A DNA stretch of 45,981 nt from DASPWV01 sp046727855 (GTDB lineage: Bacteria > Acidobacteriota > Vicinamibacteria > Vicinamibacterales > UBA2999): the NCBI GenBank assembly GCA_046727855.1, contig JBKPDL010000158.1:1-45981 (forward strand). Reading direction: 5' to 3'. The notes under the pieces were generated by a model. It ran no database searches and had not been told where the DNA came from. It saw nothing but the letters and a program-made list of their open reading frames with translations. Positions 15,590-23,409 of this stretch are shown here, one piece after another. Numbering within the stretch: position 1 is the stretch's first letter; the number at the start of each line of letters is the position of its first letter. The position numbers and the translations under genes were made by a program.

Positions 15590-17443
15590 TTAGCGAAGCA
15601 CAGGCGCCTCGGGCGATTGGTTCTTCGGCGGCGGCGGCGGCTTCAGCGGCTGCGCTGGAGTCGGCTGCGGCGGAGGAAGCAGCGGCGACCGCGGCGGCGC
15701 TGTTTGCACCGGCGGCGGTGTGACCGCCTCGGGGATATCGCCTGGCGGTTTCGGCGCCGGCTGCGGCAACGGAACATCGATGAGCGGTGCGCTTGCGTCA
15801 CGGCCGACGCGGAATGCCTGCAGATCTTCGGGACGGAGATCGAGAACGCGCACGATGCGCGGAGTGAGCGTGAGGATAACGTCGGTTTCCTGCGCGCGCC
15901 TCGTGTTGTGCGCGAAGATGCGGCCGACTACCGGGATGTCGCTCAGTCCCGGAATGCCGGACATGATGTCGCGCTCCTCGTCGCGAATGAGGCCGGCGAG
16001 CATGTTGGTTTCGCCATCCTTGAGGCGAATCACCGTGTTAATCGATCGATTGCCGAACGTGGGGAGGCCTTGAAAGCCCTCTCCTGAAATGCTGCTCACC
16101 TCGATCCGCAATGCGAGCGACACCTCGTCGTCATGGTGCGTGCGCGGAGTGATGTCGATGTTGACGCCGATGTTTTCGTAGTTGAACGACGTGATCGGCT
16201 GCGTCTGCACGCCGCCCGCCGCAATCGGTGCGAACGTCGTGACCGGCACCGGCACCCGTTCGCCAAAACGCGCCTGCGCGGCCACGCCTTCGGACGTGCG
16301 CAGTTGCGGATTGGCGAGCACGCGCGTCGCGGTATCCGTCTTCAGCAACCGGTAGTAGAGGCCCGGAAGGCCGGTGAGGAACACGTCCGATTGCGTCAGG
16401 TTGCTCAGATCGTGCAGCGTAAGACCCTCGCGATTGACATCCACAGAGCCGCTGATGCCTGGCGATCCCGGAGACGCAATCTGCAAACCGTACTCTTTGA
16501 ACTTGGTGCGATCGACCTCGAGAAGTTCGACGTCGATGATCACTTCCGGACGCGCCTTATCGATGGCGCTGATGATCTTGGCCGCCGCCATGATGCGATC
16601 GGGCGTGTCCTTGATCGTGATCGCATTGGTCGCGGTAAGCATCGCAATGCGGCGCGCGTCGACGACGATGCGAATGATGTCGATGGTTTCCTTGAGATCG
16701 GCGTTGCTCAAATAGAACGTGCGGACGACTTCTTCTTCGTATTCCCGGCGCTTCGCCGGCGTATCCGGAATGATCGTGACGGTTCGCTGCGTGGTGACGC
16801 GCCAGAAATTGCGCGTCGCGAGCGCCACGGCGTCGAGCGCTTCGGGAAGCTTGGCATTGCGCAAATCGACGGTGATCGGCTGATCGCGAAATGCCGGATC
16901 GAACGCCACGCTGATGTTGGCGAACTTTCCGATCGCGGCAAACACGTCGCGGCTGCTCGCATCGCGGAAGATCAACGAGTCCGGCATGGTGATGTCGGCC
17001 GGCAGCTCCGTTCCGGGCAGAGGAGCCTCCATGCTTTCGGCGATCAACGTCTCGAGGTGCGTCTTGCCTTCGGCGGCGACCGCAACCTTGGTTCGCAGTT
17101 GGGTCCGAATCCGGTTGATCTCTTCCTCAACCGACGCGTTCGCGGGGTTCAGCTCGCTCGCGATGCGGTACTCGACGAGCGCTTCATCGAGCTTGCCAAC
17201 CGACGCGAGCCGGCGGCCGCGGGAAAAATGATCCTGGGCGGCGCGCAGCTTTGCCTGATCGAGCATGGCGCGGGCGGTGCGATCATCCGGACGATCGCGC
17301 ACAACTTTTGTGTACTCGACAACGGCGCGGTCGAAATCCTGCTGCGTTTCCGCGGTCATACCGGCGCGTATCGCCGCGTTGGTGGCGCAGCCGGCGAGAC
17401 CGGCCACGATGCAGACCAGAAGGGAGAGTCGGTAAGCGCTCAT
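15590..17443 (-). CDS. Lipoprotein secretin with TPR domain (type II/IV secretion family)
   Basis: 617 aa. The signal peptide ends in a lipobox (LAGC, Cys19). TPR-like helices occupy about 25-130. An STN/N0-like domain follows (about 160-230, FRDASSRDVFAAIGKFANI), then a secretin N1-type repeat (240-315) and the secretin pore domain (about 320-515, with VPVPVTTFAP and the conserved VVGRIFAHN block). A Pro-rich tail runs from about 525 to the end. It should form an outer-membrane ring, but no GspE, GspF or pilin genes adjoin, and the window has a separate PilQ. Coupled to lolA upstream by a 4-base overlap. The exact system served is unknown. Confidence 0.88.
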   Translation of the reverse strand: MSAYRLSLLVCIVAGLAGCATNAAIRAGMTAETQQDFDRAVVEYTKVVRDRPDDRTARAMLDQAKLRAAQDHFSRGRRLASVGKLDEALVEYRIASELNPANASVEEEINRIRTQLRTKVAVAAEGKTHLETLIAESMEAPLPGTELPADITMPDSLIFRDASSRDVFAAIGKFANISVAFDPAFRDQPITVDLRNAKLPEALDAVALATRNFWRVTTQRTVTIIPDTPAKRREYEEEVVRTFYLSNADLKETIDIIRIVVDARRIAMLTATNAITIKDTPDRIMAAAKIISAIDKARPEVIIDVELLEVDRTKFKEYGLQIASPGSPGISGSVDVNREGLTLHDLSNLTQSDVFLTGLPGLYYRLLKTDTATRVLANPQLRTSEGVAAQARFGERVPVPVTTFAPIAAGGVQTQPITSFNYENIGVNIDITPRTHHDDEVSLALRIEVSSISGEGFQGLPTFGNRSINTVIRLKDGETNMLAGLIRDEERDIMSGIPGLSDIPVVGRIFAHNTRRAQETDVILTLTPRIVRVLDLRPEDLQAFRVGRDASAPLIDVPLPQPAPKPPGDIPEAVTPPPVQTAPPRSPLLPPPQPTPAQPLKPPPPPKNQSPEAPVLR

Positions 17444-18099
17444 TTCGAGGGCGCCCCGCTGGTGACGACGTCGACACCACGCGGGATGCGAAACTCGAAG
17501 ATCTTATCGGATATGCCGCGATTTTCCTTCAGGTTCGTGAACGTAAACGTCGATTTGCCGCCCTGGCGGTCGGTGGCTACGAGATGGCGGATTTGCAGCG
17601 AGGCGGGGTCGACGCCCAGCACCAGCGATTCCACGTCAGGATCGCTCCGTTTTGGCACGAGATTGAGCATCGTCAAACCGGCGGGAGCGCCCGCCACCTG
17701 CGTGGAACTCGCGGTGAAATCACGGACGAGGTTGCCCTTGCCGGTGAGGAACAGTGCAGGCGTATTGGACTGTCCCTGCGGAACCGGGCTCACGATGACT
17801 TGCTTGTCCGCAGGGAGGTACGAGTAGATGCGCACGCCGTCGGACACGAATTCCTTGCGTTCCGGCTTGTTGTAAATCCACCGCATGCGCCCCGGGCGCT
17901 TGATCGCCACCGTGCCGCTCTCCGTCGTCTTCGTCCGCAGTACGCCGCCTTCGTAGGTCTGGACGAAGTCGGCCTCGAAGTCCTTGATTGTGTCGTAGCG
18001 CTGCTGGACACGCGCCGCCAAGTCGTCCGGCGTCGCGGATGGGACGGTCTGCGCAACGAGGCCGAGAGACACGAAGAACGTGAGGATAAGAGAACTCAT
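17440..18099 (-). CDS. lolA: Outer-membrane lipoprotein carrier LolA
   Basis: 219 aa periplasmic carrier that moves lipoproteins from the LolCDE transporter to the outer membrane. Signal peptide SSLILTFFVSLGLVAQT, then LAARVQQRYDTIKDFEADFVQ and the family block GTVAIKRPGRMRWIYNKPE. I took ATG 18099. The frame stays open upstream, but that extension is just the tRNA-Ala gene and its repeats read as protein. No clear Shine-Dalgarno. Its stop overlaps the start of the secretin, itself a predicted outer-membrane lipoprotein that would need LolA. Confidence 0.92.
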   Translation of the reverse strand: MSSLILTFFVSLGLVAQTVPSATPDDLAARVQQRYDTIKDFEADFVQTYEGGVLRTKTTESGTVAIKRPGRMRWIYNKPERKEFVSDGVRIYSYLPADKQVIVSPVPQGQSNTPALFLTGKGNLVRDFTASSTQVAGAPAGLTMLNLVPKRSDPDVESLVLGVDPASLQIRHLVATDRQGGKSTFTFTNLKENRGISDKIFEFRIPRGVDVVTSGAPSK

Positions 18100-18152
18100 A
18101 TAGGTTTGGACGGTGAAACGGCGGGAAAGGTCAAAGGCGTTCGCCTTCGCGC

Positions 18153-18242
18153 GCGAGTCGAATGGCTTGCCATGAGCGAGGCGGGCGAAGCCGCGAGTCG
18201 AATGGCTTGCCATGAACGAGGAGGCGAAGCCAGCAAGTCGAA
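18153..18242 (-). repeat. Direct repeats trailing the tRNA-Ala gene
   Basis: Two near-identical units of about 40 bases (18153-18192 and 18193-18231) both contain GCGAGTCGAATGGCTTGCC. A third partial copy (GCAAGTCGAATGG) runs into the tRNA 3' end at 18243. On the tRNA strand each unit therefore begins with the CCATTCGACT found where the tRNA ends. They lie in the leader of lolA. Confidence 0.85.
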
Positions 18243-18315
18243 TGGACGGCAGGAGGCTCGAACTCCCGACCTCCGCGTTGCGAACGCGGCGCTCTCCCAA
18301 CTGAGCTAGCCGCCC
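18243..18315 (-). tRNA. tRNA-Ala (anticodon CGC)
   Basis: Full 73-base cloverleaf on the minus strand. The acceptor stem GGGCGGC pairs with GCCGTCC (one G-U), and the discriminator is A. The D-arm is GCTC/GAGC. The anticodon stem CCGCG/CGCGG closes the loop TTCGCAA, so the anticodon is CGC and reads GCG. The T-arm carries TTCGAGC. No CCA is encoded. lolA follows in the same direction. Confidence 0.96.
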
Positions 18316-18333
18316 CCATGCAGACAAACGATG

Positions 18334-18339
18334 ATTATA
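18334..18339 (-). promoter_or_regulatory. -10 box of tRNA-Ala
   Basis: Perfect TATAAT on the minus strand, 18 bases before the mature 5' end of the tRNA, predicting a leader of roughly 10-12 bases. No good -35 at standard spacing. It lies back to back with the possible -10 box of the glycosyltransferase gene. Confidence 0.55.
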
Positions 18340-18342
18340 CCG

Positions 18343-18348
18343 TATGAT
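18343..18348 (+). promoter_or_regulatory. Possible -10 box of glycosyltransferase gene
   Basis: TATGAT 11 bases before ATG 18360, which would give a leader of only a few bases. The whole divergent gap between tRNA and gene is 44 bases, so promoters must overlap. Tentative. Confidence 0.4.
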
Positions 18349-18359
18349 GAGCCGGGTCC

Positions 18360-19304
18360 ATGCAATCCCGGAACGTGCGCGTGTCCGTCGTCGTGCCCTT
18401 CTACAACGCCGGGCGCGAGATGGTTGACGCGCTTCATCGCAGTCTCGGCGCCGCCACCGCGAAGCTCGCCGGCGGTGTCGAGCTCATTTATGTGGACGAC
18501 GGCAGCACGGATGACACGCTGGAGGCGCTGCGCGCGGCGCAGCAGCGCGACGCGCGCGTCGTGGTCATCGAGCTCGCCGCCAATTTCGGTCAGCATGCCG
18601 CGTTTTCGGCGGGATTCGATCGCACACATGGCCGCTACATCATCACCATGGACGCCGATCTGCAGTGCGATCCCGAGGAAATACCGTTGCTCCTCGAGCC
18701 GCTCGAGCACGGATTCGACTTCGTCAGTGGTGTGCGCCGCGGCCGGCGCGATCCGCGATCGCGCCAGCTGTGGTCACGCCTGCTCACGCGCATCGTGACC
18801 TCGATCACGCGCGTGCGGCTGCGCGATGTGGGATGTCCGTTCAACGCATGCACCGCGGACGTCGTTCACGCCGTATCGACGTTTGGCGAGCTGCGGCGAT
18901 TTCTGAAGCCGCTAGCGGTGCGTGTTGCCAAACGCGTCGCCGAAGTCGAAGTCTCACATCAGCCGCGCCACTACCATCGTCCGAGCTCGTCGTACTCGGC
19001 CACCGGCCTGGTGCGACTTTTCATGGACTTCCTCGTCAACAGCATCGGCGATGTCTTCGCGTGGGTCTTTCTTCTTGCATCGGCTGCTGCCGGTCTCCTT
19101 GCTGTGATTGCAGTGATTGCGTTCGTCCAGGTTGGCGTGGCCGGCGGACTTGCCGCCATCGGCGGCGCGATCGGGGCCGGGTTGGTCGCGCTGCTTGGCC
19201 TTGCCGGCGATTACGTGCAGCGCATTTACCGCCAGAGCAGCGGACGGCCGTTCTATCTCGTGCGTCACGTGTACGCGACGCCGGGCGTCGAGGAACATGC
19301 GTGA
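18360..19304 (+). CDS. Family 2 glycosyltransferase, polyprenyl-phosphate sugar type (ArnC/GtrB-like)
   Basis: 314 aa. The cytosolic GT-A domain has VVVPFYNAGREM, the nucleotide-binding DDGSTDDT (about 43-50), a DADLQCDP metal site (about 99-106) and NFGQHAAFSAGF. Two C-terminal membrane helices follow (about 220-280). This is the layout of enzymes that load a sugar onto undecaprenyl or dolichyl phosphate for later transfer outside the membrane. The next genes encode a sugar N-acetyltransferase and a GT39-type transferase, which could use the lipid-linked sugar. The ATG is 44 bases from the divergent tRNA gene. The sugar is unknown. Confidence 0.88.
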   Translation: MQSRNVRVSVVVPFYNAGREMVDALHRSLGAATAKLAGGVELIYVDDGSTDDTLEALRAAQQRDARVVVIELAANFGQHAAFSAGFDRTHGRYIITMDADLQCDPEEIPLLLEPLEHGFDFVSGVRRGRRDPRSRQLWSRLLTRIVTSITRVRLRDVGCPFNACTADVVHAVSTFGELRRFLKPLAVRVAKRVAEVEVSHQPRHYHRPSSSYSATGLVRLFMDFLVNSIGDVFAWVFLLASAAAGLLAVIAVIAFVQVGVAGGLAAIGGAIGAGLVALLGLAGDYVQRIYRQSSGRPFYLVRHVYATPGVEEHA

Positions 19305-20269
19305 CCGGTCGCGGCGTGTCTGCGGCTGATGCCGCGCTGCTCGACGAGCTCGTCGGACGTTATCCTTTCAAGCCTTATCGCAACTACCGGCTGCTATCGC
19401 GGCAGCGGCAGGATGCCGTCATGCGAGCGGAGATCGATCGCGCGCTGCAGTCGAGCGGCAAGATTGTGATCAGCGAAGGCGAGGGAGATCGCGCCGCACT
19501 CGCCATTGGACGGCCACTTGCGTGGGATAGCGAGTTTTTCCGTGTGGCAATGGGGCGGCTCGACTATCTACTGCGCGGCCGCAGTGCCGATCGGAGGACG
19601 CTCGCACAGGTCGTGCGCGGAGCGTTGGTCGCCTTTCGCGCCTCCGGCGTCGCACACATCACCGCCAAAGTCGACGTGGCTGATGCGGATGCGCTGACCG
19701 TGCTCGAGGACGCCGGCTTTCGGTTGATGGACGCGCTCGTCACCTACATCGCACATCCGAAACGGCCGCCGCCGCGGCGGGTCAAGGAAGTCGGCATGAT
19801 CCGTCGCTTCGTTCCCATGGACACGGAACAAGTGCTCGCAATCACACGCGAGTCGTATCGCGGGTTCGCTGGCCGATTTCAACTCGACCCGCATCTTCCC
19901 AAGGAGCGAAGCGACGAGTTTTACGTCGAGTGGGCGCGCAAGTGCTGCGCAGGGGCAATGGCCGACCGCATTTATGTGGCGGAGGATACCGGCGGCGAGT
20001 TGATCGGATGGGCGAGCGTCAAACGTGCAGAGCCGGTATCGACCATCGGCGATGCGCCGATCTCGTCGGGCAGCCTCGGCGCATGCCGTTCAGATCGGCC
20101 GGGTGCGTACGCCGGGCTGATCCGCACCGCCGCGGTCGACAATCACGCCGCCGGCGTGCTGACCGAGGCGGCTACGCAGAACTCGAATTTCGCGATGGTG
20201 CGCGTACTCGAGGCCGTGGGTGCGCAGTATGCGCGCGCCGAATATACCTTTCATGCCTGGCTCGGATAG
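19301..20269 (+). CDS. GNAT-family N-acetyltransferase, WecD/RffC-like
   Basis: 322 aa from GTG 19301, which overlaps the GT2 stop by 4 bases. The product has an N-terminal region (about 1-170) and a C-terminal GNAT domain with RFQLDPHLPKERSDEFYVEW, IRTAAVDNHAAGVLTEAA and NSNFAMVRVLEAVGAQYARAE. The pattern resembles WecD, which acetylates an amino sugar nucleotide. Expected role: N-acetylation of an amino sugar in a surface glycan. No sugar aminotransferase lies nearby, so the amino sugar must come from elsewhere. Substrate inferred only. Confidence 0.75.
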   Translation: MTGRGVSAADAALLDELVGRYPFKPYRNYRLLSRQRQDAVMRAEIDRALQSSGKIVISEGEGDRAALAIGRPLAWDSEFFRVAMGRLDYLLRGRSADRRTLAQVVRGALVAFRASGVAHITAKVDVADADALTVLEDAGFRLMDALVTYIAHPKRPPPRRVKEVGMIRRFVPMDTEQVLAITRESYRGFAGRFQLDPHLPKERSDEFYVEWARKCCAGAMADRIYVAEDTGGELIGWASVKRAEPVSTIGDAPISSGSLGACRSDRPGAYAGLIRTAAVDNHAAGVLTEAATQNSNFAMVRVLEAVGAQYARAEYTFHAWLG

Positions 20270-21623
20270 CCGATCGCGCGACTTGCGATGGCTTGCGGCG
20301 ATTTGCGCACTCGCGCTCGCGCTGCGCGCGGTTGTGATCGCCAACATGCTCGACGCGAAGCTCTTTGCCGACATGCAGGAGTATCACGATCGGGCGATGC
20401 ATCTCCTCAAGACGGGCACGCTCTTTCCCGATGCCTTTCGCGTACCGCTCTATCCCATGTTCATCGCGGGCGTGTTCAAGGTCTTTGGACCAAATCTTCT
20501 GGCTGTGCGTCTTACGCAGGCGTTGCTGGGCACATGCACAGTGGCGTTGACCTATTTTCTCGCCCGCCGCGTCGTCCCATCGCGCGCAGCGCTTGCCGCC
20601 GCGCTCGTTGTCGCTGTGTATCCAGCGCTGCTTTTGTACTCGGCGTATCTCATGGCCGAGACACTGTTCTCGTTTTTCGTAGTGCTGACGCTCGTTCTCT
20701 GGCTGAATAGGCGCGCATGGGCCGCGGCCGCTGCCGGTGTGGTGCTGGGCGCCGCAACGCTGACACGAAGCGTGGGTCTCGCGCTCATCGGCGGCATTGC
20801 GATCGCGGAGGTCTGGCGCGCGGTGATACGGCACGAAGCCATCGATCGTGCCGCGATGACGCGATTGGCCGCGCTCTTCGCCGGCGTGGCGCTGGCAATG
20901 ATGCCCTGGGTGACGCGAAACTACGGGATCTATCACCGCCTTCTCCCGACCGACACTTCGTCCGGTTTCAACGTCCTGATCGGTAACTACCCGGGGGCGT
21001 CCGGCAGGCATCCCGGTATCGCCGCCGTCGAAGGGGTGATACGCAACTACTGGAGCACGGCTCGAAACGACTTGGAGCGAAGTGACATCGGCATGCGAGC
21101 CGGACGTGCGTTTGTGCTGGAACATCCCGCACGCGCGGCACATCTCGCGCTATTGAAAATTGCGTACCTGATCGGTGTCGAAGGCCGTGAGCACGCGTGG
21201 GGCTATTCGTATCACGTCCAGGGGAAGCACAACCCGACAACGGTACGAATCTGGGGGATTGCCATCATTGTGAGCTTCCCGTTGCTGTTTGTTGCCGCGA
21301 CGATCGGCTTCTCTCGTCCAGGAGCGCTGACGACCGACGCCGGAATGCCCATCGTGGCGACGCTCGCAAGTGCCGTGGCGGTGCACGTTGCGAGCTTTGG
21401 CGACACCCGCTTTCATCTGCCCTGGATTCCACTGCTCGCCGTCTTCGCCGCGCGCGCCTTTGCCGTTGTGCCCGGCAATGCACGCCTGACGTGGCCGCGA
21501 AAGGCCGCGCTGTTCGTCGGCGTCGTGGTCCTGACACTGATGTGGGGTAGTCAATTGCCGGAGTTGTTGACGGTGCTGCCGCGGTTGGCAGAATCAGAAG
21601 TGCCGTTGCAGTTGCCATACTGA
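20253..21623 (+). CDS. GT39/ArnT-like membrane glycosyltransferase
   Basis: 456 aa polytopic protein with about ten hydrophobic helices. The first loop carries acidic residues (FADMQEYHDRA) followed by FRVPLYPMFIAGVFKVFG, the arrangement seen in GT39 and ArnT-type enzymes that take sugars from polyprenyl phosphate outside the membrane. GATLTRSVGLALI fits the family. ATG 20253 overlaps the acetyltransferase gene by 17 bases. With the GT2 enzyme it forms a plausible pair: load the lipid, then transfer the sugar. The acceptor could be protein, lipid A or a glycan. Confidence 0.8.
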   Translation: MPGSDSRSRDLRWLAAICALALALRAVVIANMLDAKLFADMQEYHDRAMHLLKTGTLFPDAFRVPLYPMFIAGVFKVFGPNLLAVRLTQALLGTCTVALTYFLARRVVPSRAALAAALVVAVYPALLLYSAYLMAETLFSFFVVLTLVLWLNRRAWAAAAAGVVLGAATLTRSVGLALIGGIAIAEVWRAVIRHEAIDRAAMTRLAALFAGVALAMMPWVTRNYGIYHRLLPTDTSSGFNVLIGNYPGASGRHPGIAAVEGVIRNYWSTARNDLERSDIGMRAGRAFVLEHPARAAHLALLKIAYLIGVEGREHAWGYSYHVQGKHNPTTVRIWGIAIIVSFPLLFVAATIGFSRPGALTTDAGMPIVATLASAVAVHVASFGDTRFHLPWIPLLAVFAARAFAVVPGNARLTWPRKAALFVGVVVLTLMWGSQLPELLTVLPRLAESEVPLQLPY

Positions 21624-21672
21624 GACGGTGCTACGGAGCGGTGCGGTGCAGCGCATCCCCGCACTCGCACGG

Positions 21673-22998
21673 TTATCGCAGCTCTCGTACCTGAATCCGA
21701 TAAATCGCAACTGGCCACGCGGGATGACCGGCTCGTCGCGCGAGCGGTCCTGGCGGCCGACTGTCGGCCGGATCCACCCGGTGCGCGCCGCGACTCACGA
21801 ATGAAATCCGATTGAATCCGTTGCGGAACAGCGTCTGCGCCTGATTGGCCGGCACGACGACACGGTAATCGCTCGCTTGGGCCGCGTCGGGCGCGAACTG
21901 GCCGACTTCGCGGTCGTTGATCTGCAATCCAAGGTCTGCGCGCATCACCGGCTCTTCGAACCGGCTGCGCGCTTTCACGACTATCTCGATGGGACGGTCT
22001 GCCAAAAGCGAGAGCGGCAGGGCCACTGTGGCGCGACGATCGCGAATCCACCACACTGGCGTGCCGGCCTCTACGCCCGGGGCATCCCACCCTTCGAGCA
22101 GGAACCGTTCGGCCTCGCGATCCATCGGCAAATCGATCGAAGAACGTGACGGCTCGAGCGACAGAAGATCGTACCGATCGATAGGCAACCCTTCACGCCA
22201 CGCGAACCAGGCATTGGCGGGAAACGCAAATGGATAGAAGCGCCAGCTGCGTACGTGAACGTCGGCTTGTCCTCGCACCATCCGGCTGAAGCTGACGGGT
22301 TCGTCTTTCGGCAGCAGGCCAACCGTGTACTGCACCATCAACAGGTAATTCCATGCAATCGGTGCAATCACAAGCGGCGCAACCGCAATGGCTGGCCGCT
22401 GCCTCATCGCGTCGAGCACATAGGCAAGCCCCGGTGCCACGAGCGGCAGAACGCTGATCATCCCGCGCGCGCCAAAGGCAGGCATCTGCATCCAGCGCTC
22501 ACTCGCGCCAATCGCCCAGGCAGTGACGAAGACACACACGAGCGCGCCGACCGCCCATCCGCGGTTGCGGCGGAAATACGCGATCGTGCCGGCGAGCGCG
22601 ATGTACACCACCGGCGTCCACGACAGAAACCCGTGCCACGACGAGAACAGCACGTCGGGCCATCGAGAGCGGAGGAGAGAAAAAGACCCGGTGTCCCTCG
22701 CCTCTCCTGCGAGGCGCAGCGTCAGAAGTGGGACAACGATCAATGCAGTCCAGATCGCCGCTCGCGTCACGTGTGCGCGCGACGCGCGGGGCCGTGCCAC
22801 CATGGCGCCGAGCCATGCCACCACCGCAAAGGCCGCAACTTCGATGAAAGCAGGCTCGAAAAAGGCGTACCACGCGAGGGACGTCGCGCCGGTAATCAAC
22901 GCGAGCGTGAGAAAGACAATGCCTCGCGGGAACTCGGATTTAAGCCGAACGTAGAGGCCGGCGTTCCCGGCGAGGCAGCTAAGAAGAGCGAACAGCAA
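21673..22998 (-). CDS. Polytopic membrane protein with C-terminal extracytoplasmic domain
   Basis: 441 aa with about seven membrane helices in the first 240 residues and a soluble tail containing a beta-rich region (about 300-420). The stretch FSSWHGFLSWTPVVYIALAG and FGARGMISVLPLVAPGLA resemble the C-terminal half of longer membrane glycosyltransferase-like proteins, so it could be a half-length relative. It starts at a TTG straight after an in-frame TGA. The upstream region is a decayed FN3 gene, so loss of a 5' portion is possible. It converges with the GT39 gene, 49 bases apart. Function unknown. Confidence 0.65.
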   Translation of the reverse strand: MLFALLSCLAGNAGLYVRLKSEFPRGIVFLTLALITGATSLAWYAFFEPAFIEVAAFAVVAWLGAMVARPRASRAHVTRAAIWTALIVVPLLTLRLAGEARDTGSFSLLRSRWPDVLFSSWHGFLSWTPVVYIALAGTIAYFRRNRGWAVGALVCVFVTAWAIGASERWMQMPAFGARGMISVLPLVAPGLAYVLDAMRQRPAIAVAPLVIAPIAWNYLLMVQYTVGLLPKDEPVSFSRMVRGQADVHVRSWRFYPFAFPANAWFAWREGLPIDRYDLLSLEPSRSSIDLPMDREAERFLLEGWDAPGVEAGTPVWWIRDRRATVALPLSLLADRPIEIVVKARSRFEEPVMRADLGLQINDREVGQFAPDAAQASDYRVVVPANQAQTLFRNGFNRISFVSRGAHRVDPADSRPPGPLARRAGHPAWPVAIYRIQVRELR

Positions 22999-23003
22999 TC
23001 AGA

Positions 23004-23344
23004 TTATGGTACGACGACTGTCACCTCGTTAGAAGGTCCGGACAGGCCGCAGGACACCAGCGAAGCTGCGCCTCAAACCGACTAGAAAGCACTCCTGGCT
23101 CCGCTTCGCTGGTGTCCCTGTATCGTCTTGGCCCCGCCTCCGCGGGGCCGAGACATCTCCTTCGGCCTGTCGAAAAACTTGATTCATCCGGTACAACTTT
23201 GGCCTCTGGAGATGTCTATGCGATGCCCGCGTTGATGCTGGTGATGAAGCCACCCGACGCGGTCGAGAACGCGAGCGTGAAACCGAGCGGCACGCTGCCG
23301 TCGAAGGGGTTGGCCCAAGTGATGATCACGGTGGCGGTCGACGG
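23004..23344 (-). pseudogene. Decayed FN3-domain gene interrupted by a palindromic element
   Basis: On the minus strand, 23344-23216 reads as the first half of an FN3-like module (TVIITWANPFDGSVPLGF) and ends at an in-frame TAG. After about 145 bases of hairpin DNA, 23072-23004 reads as the end of such a module (SGPSNEVTVVVP, then TAA), in another frame. The same module closes the neighbouring genes at 25296-26966 and 27025-29223. The middle of the domain is missing. I read this as a disrupted, non-functional copy. The two parts could also come from different genes. Confidence 0.5.
23052..23217. repeat. Compound palindromic element inside the decayed FN3 gene
   Basis: Three inverted repeats in 166 bases. 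GGACACCAGCGAAG (23052-23065) pairs with CTTCGCTGGTGTCC (23104-23117). GGCCCCGC (23130-23137) pairs with GCGGGGCC (23142-23149) around a CTCC loop. AGACATCTCC (23151-23160) pairs with GGAGATGTCT (23208-23217). No open reading frame inside. It looks like a small non-coding insertion, perhaps MITE- or REP-like. Confidence 0.75.
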
Positions 23345-23409
23345 TCAACAGTCGACAGTCACCATTCGTGTTGACTGGCGGCCACTGTTGGCTAGCGACT
23401 GACCACCGA
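23342..23409 (-). repeat. Short-word array (GTCGAC / GTTGACT words)
   Basis: Directly after the metalloprotease stop codon. Words such as GGTCAACAGTCGACAGTCACC on one side and GTTGACTGG, CTGTTGGCTAG and CGACTGACCACCGACT on the other form an imperfect palindrome. Same architecture as the other intergenic arrays, with another word. Confidence 0.65.

Noticed and set aside
16133..17827. 564-codon open frame on the plus strand
   Set aside because: Antisense to the secretin and lolA genes; composition is Arg/Asp-rich without motifs.
18100..18327. N-terminal extension of LolA
   Set aside because: The extra residues are the translated tRNA-Ala and its repeats; the signal peptide starts at 18099.
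21624..21672. Terminator between the convergent GT39 and membrane protein genes
   Set aside because: Only a weak GTGCGG/CCGCAC pairing and no T-run.
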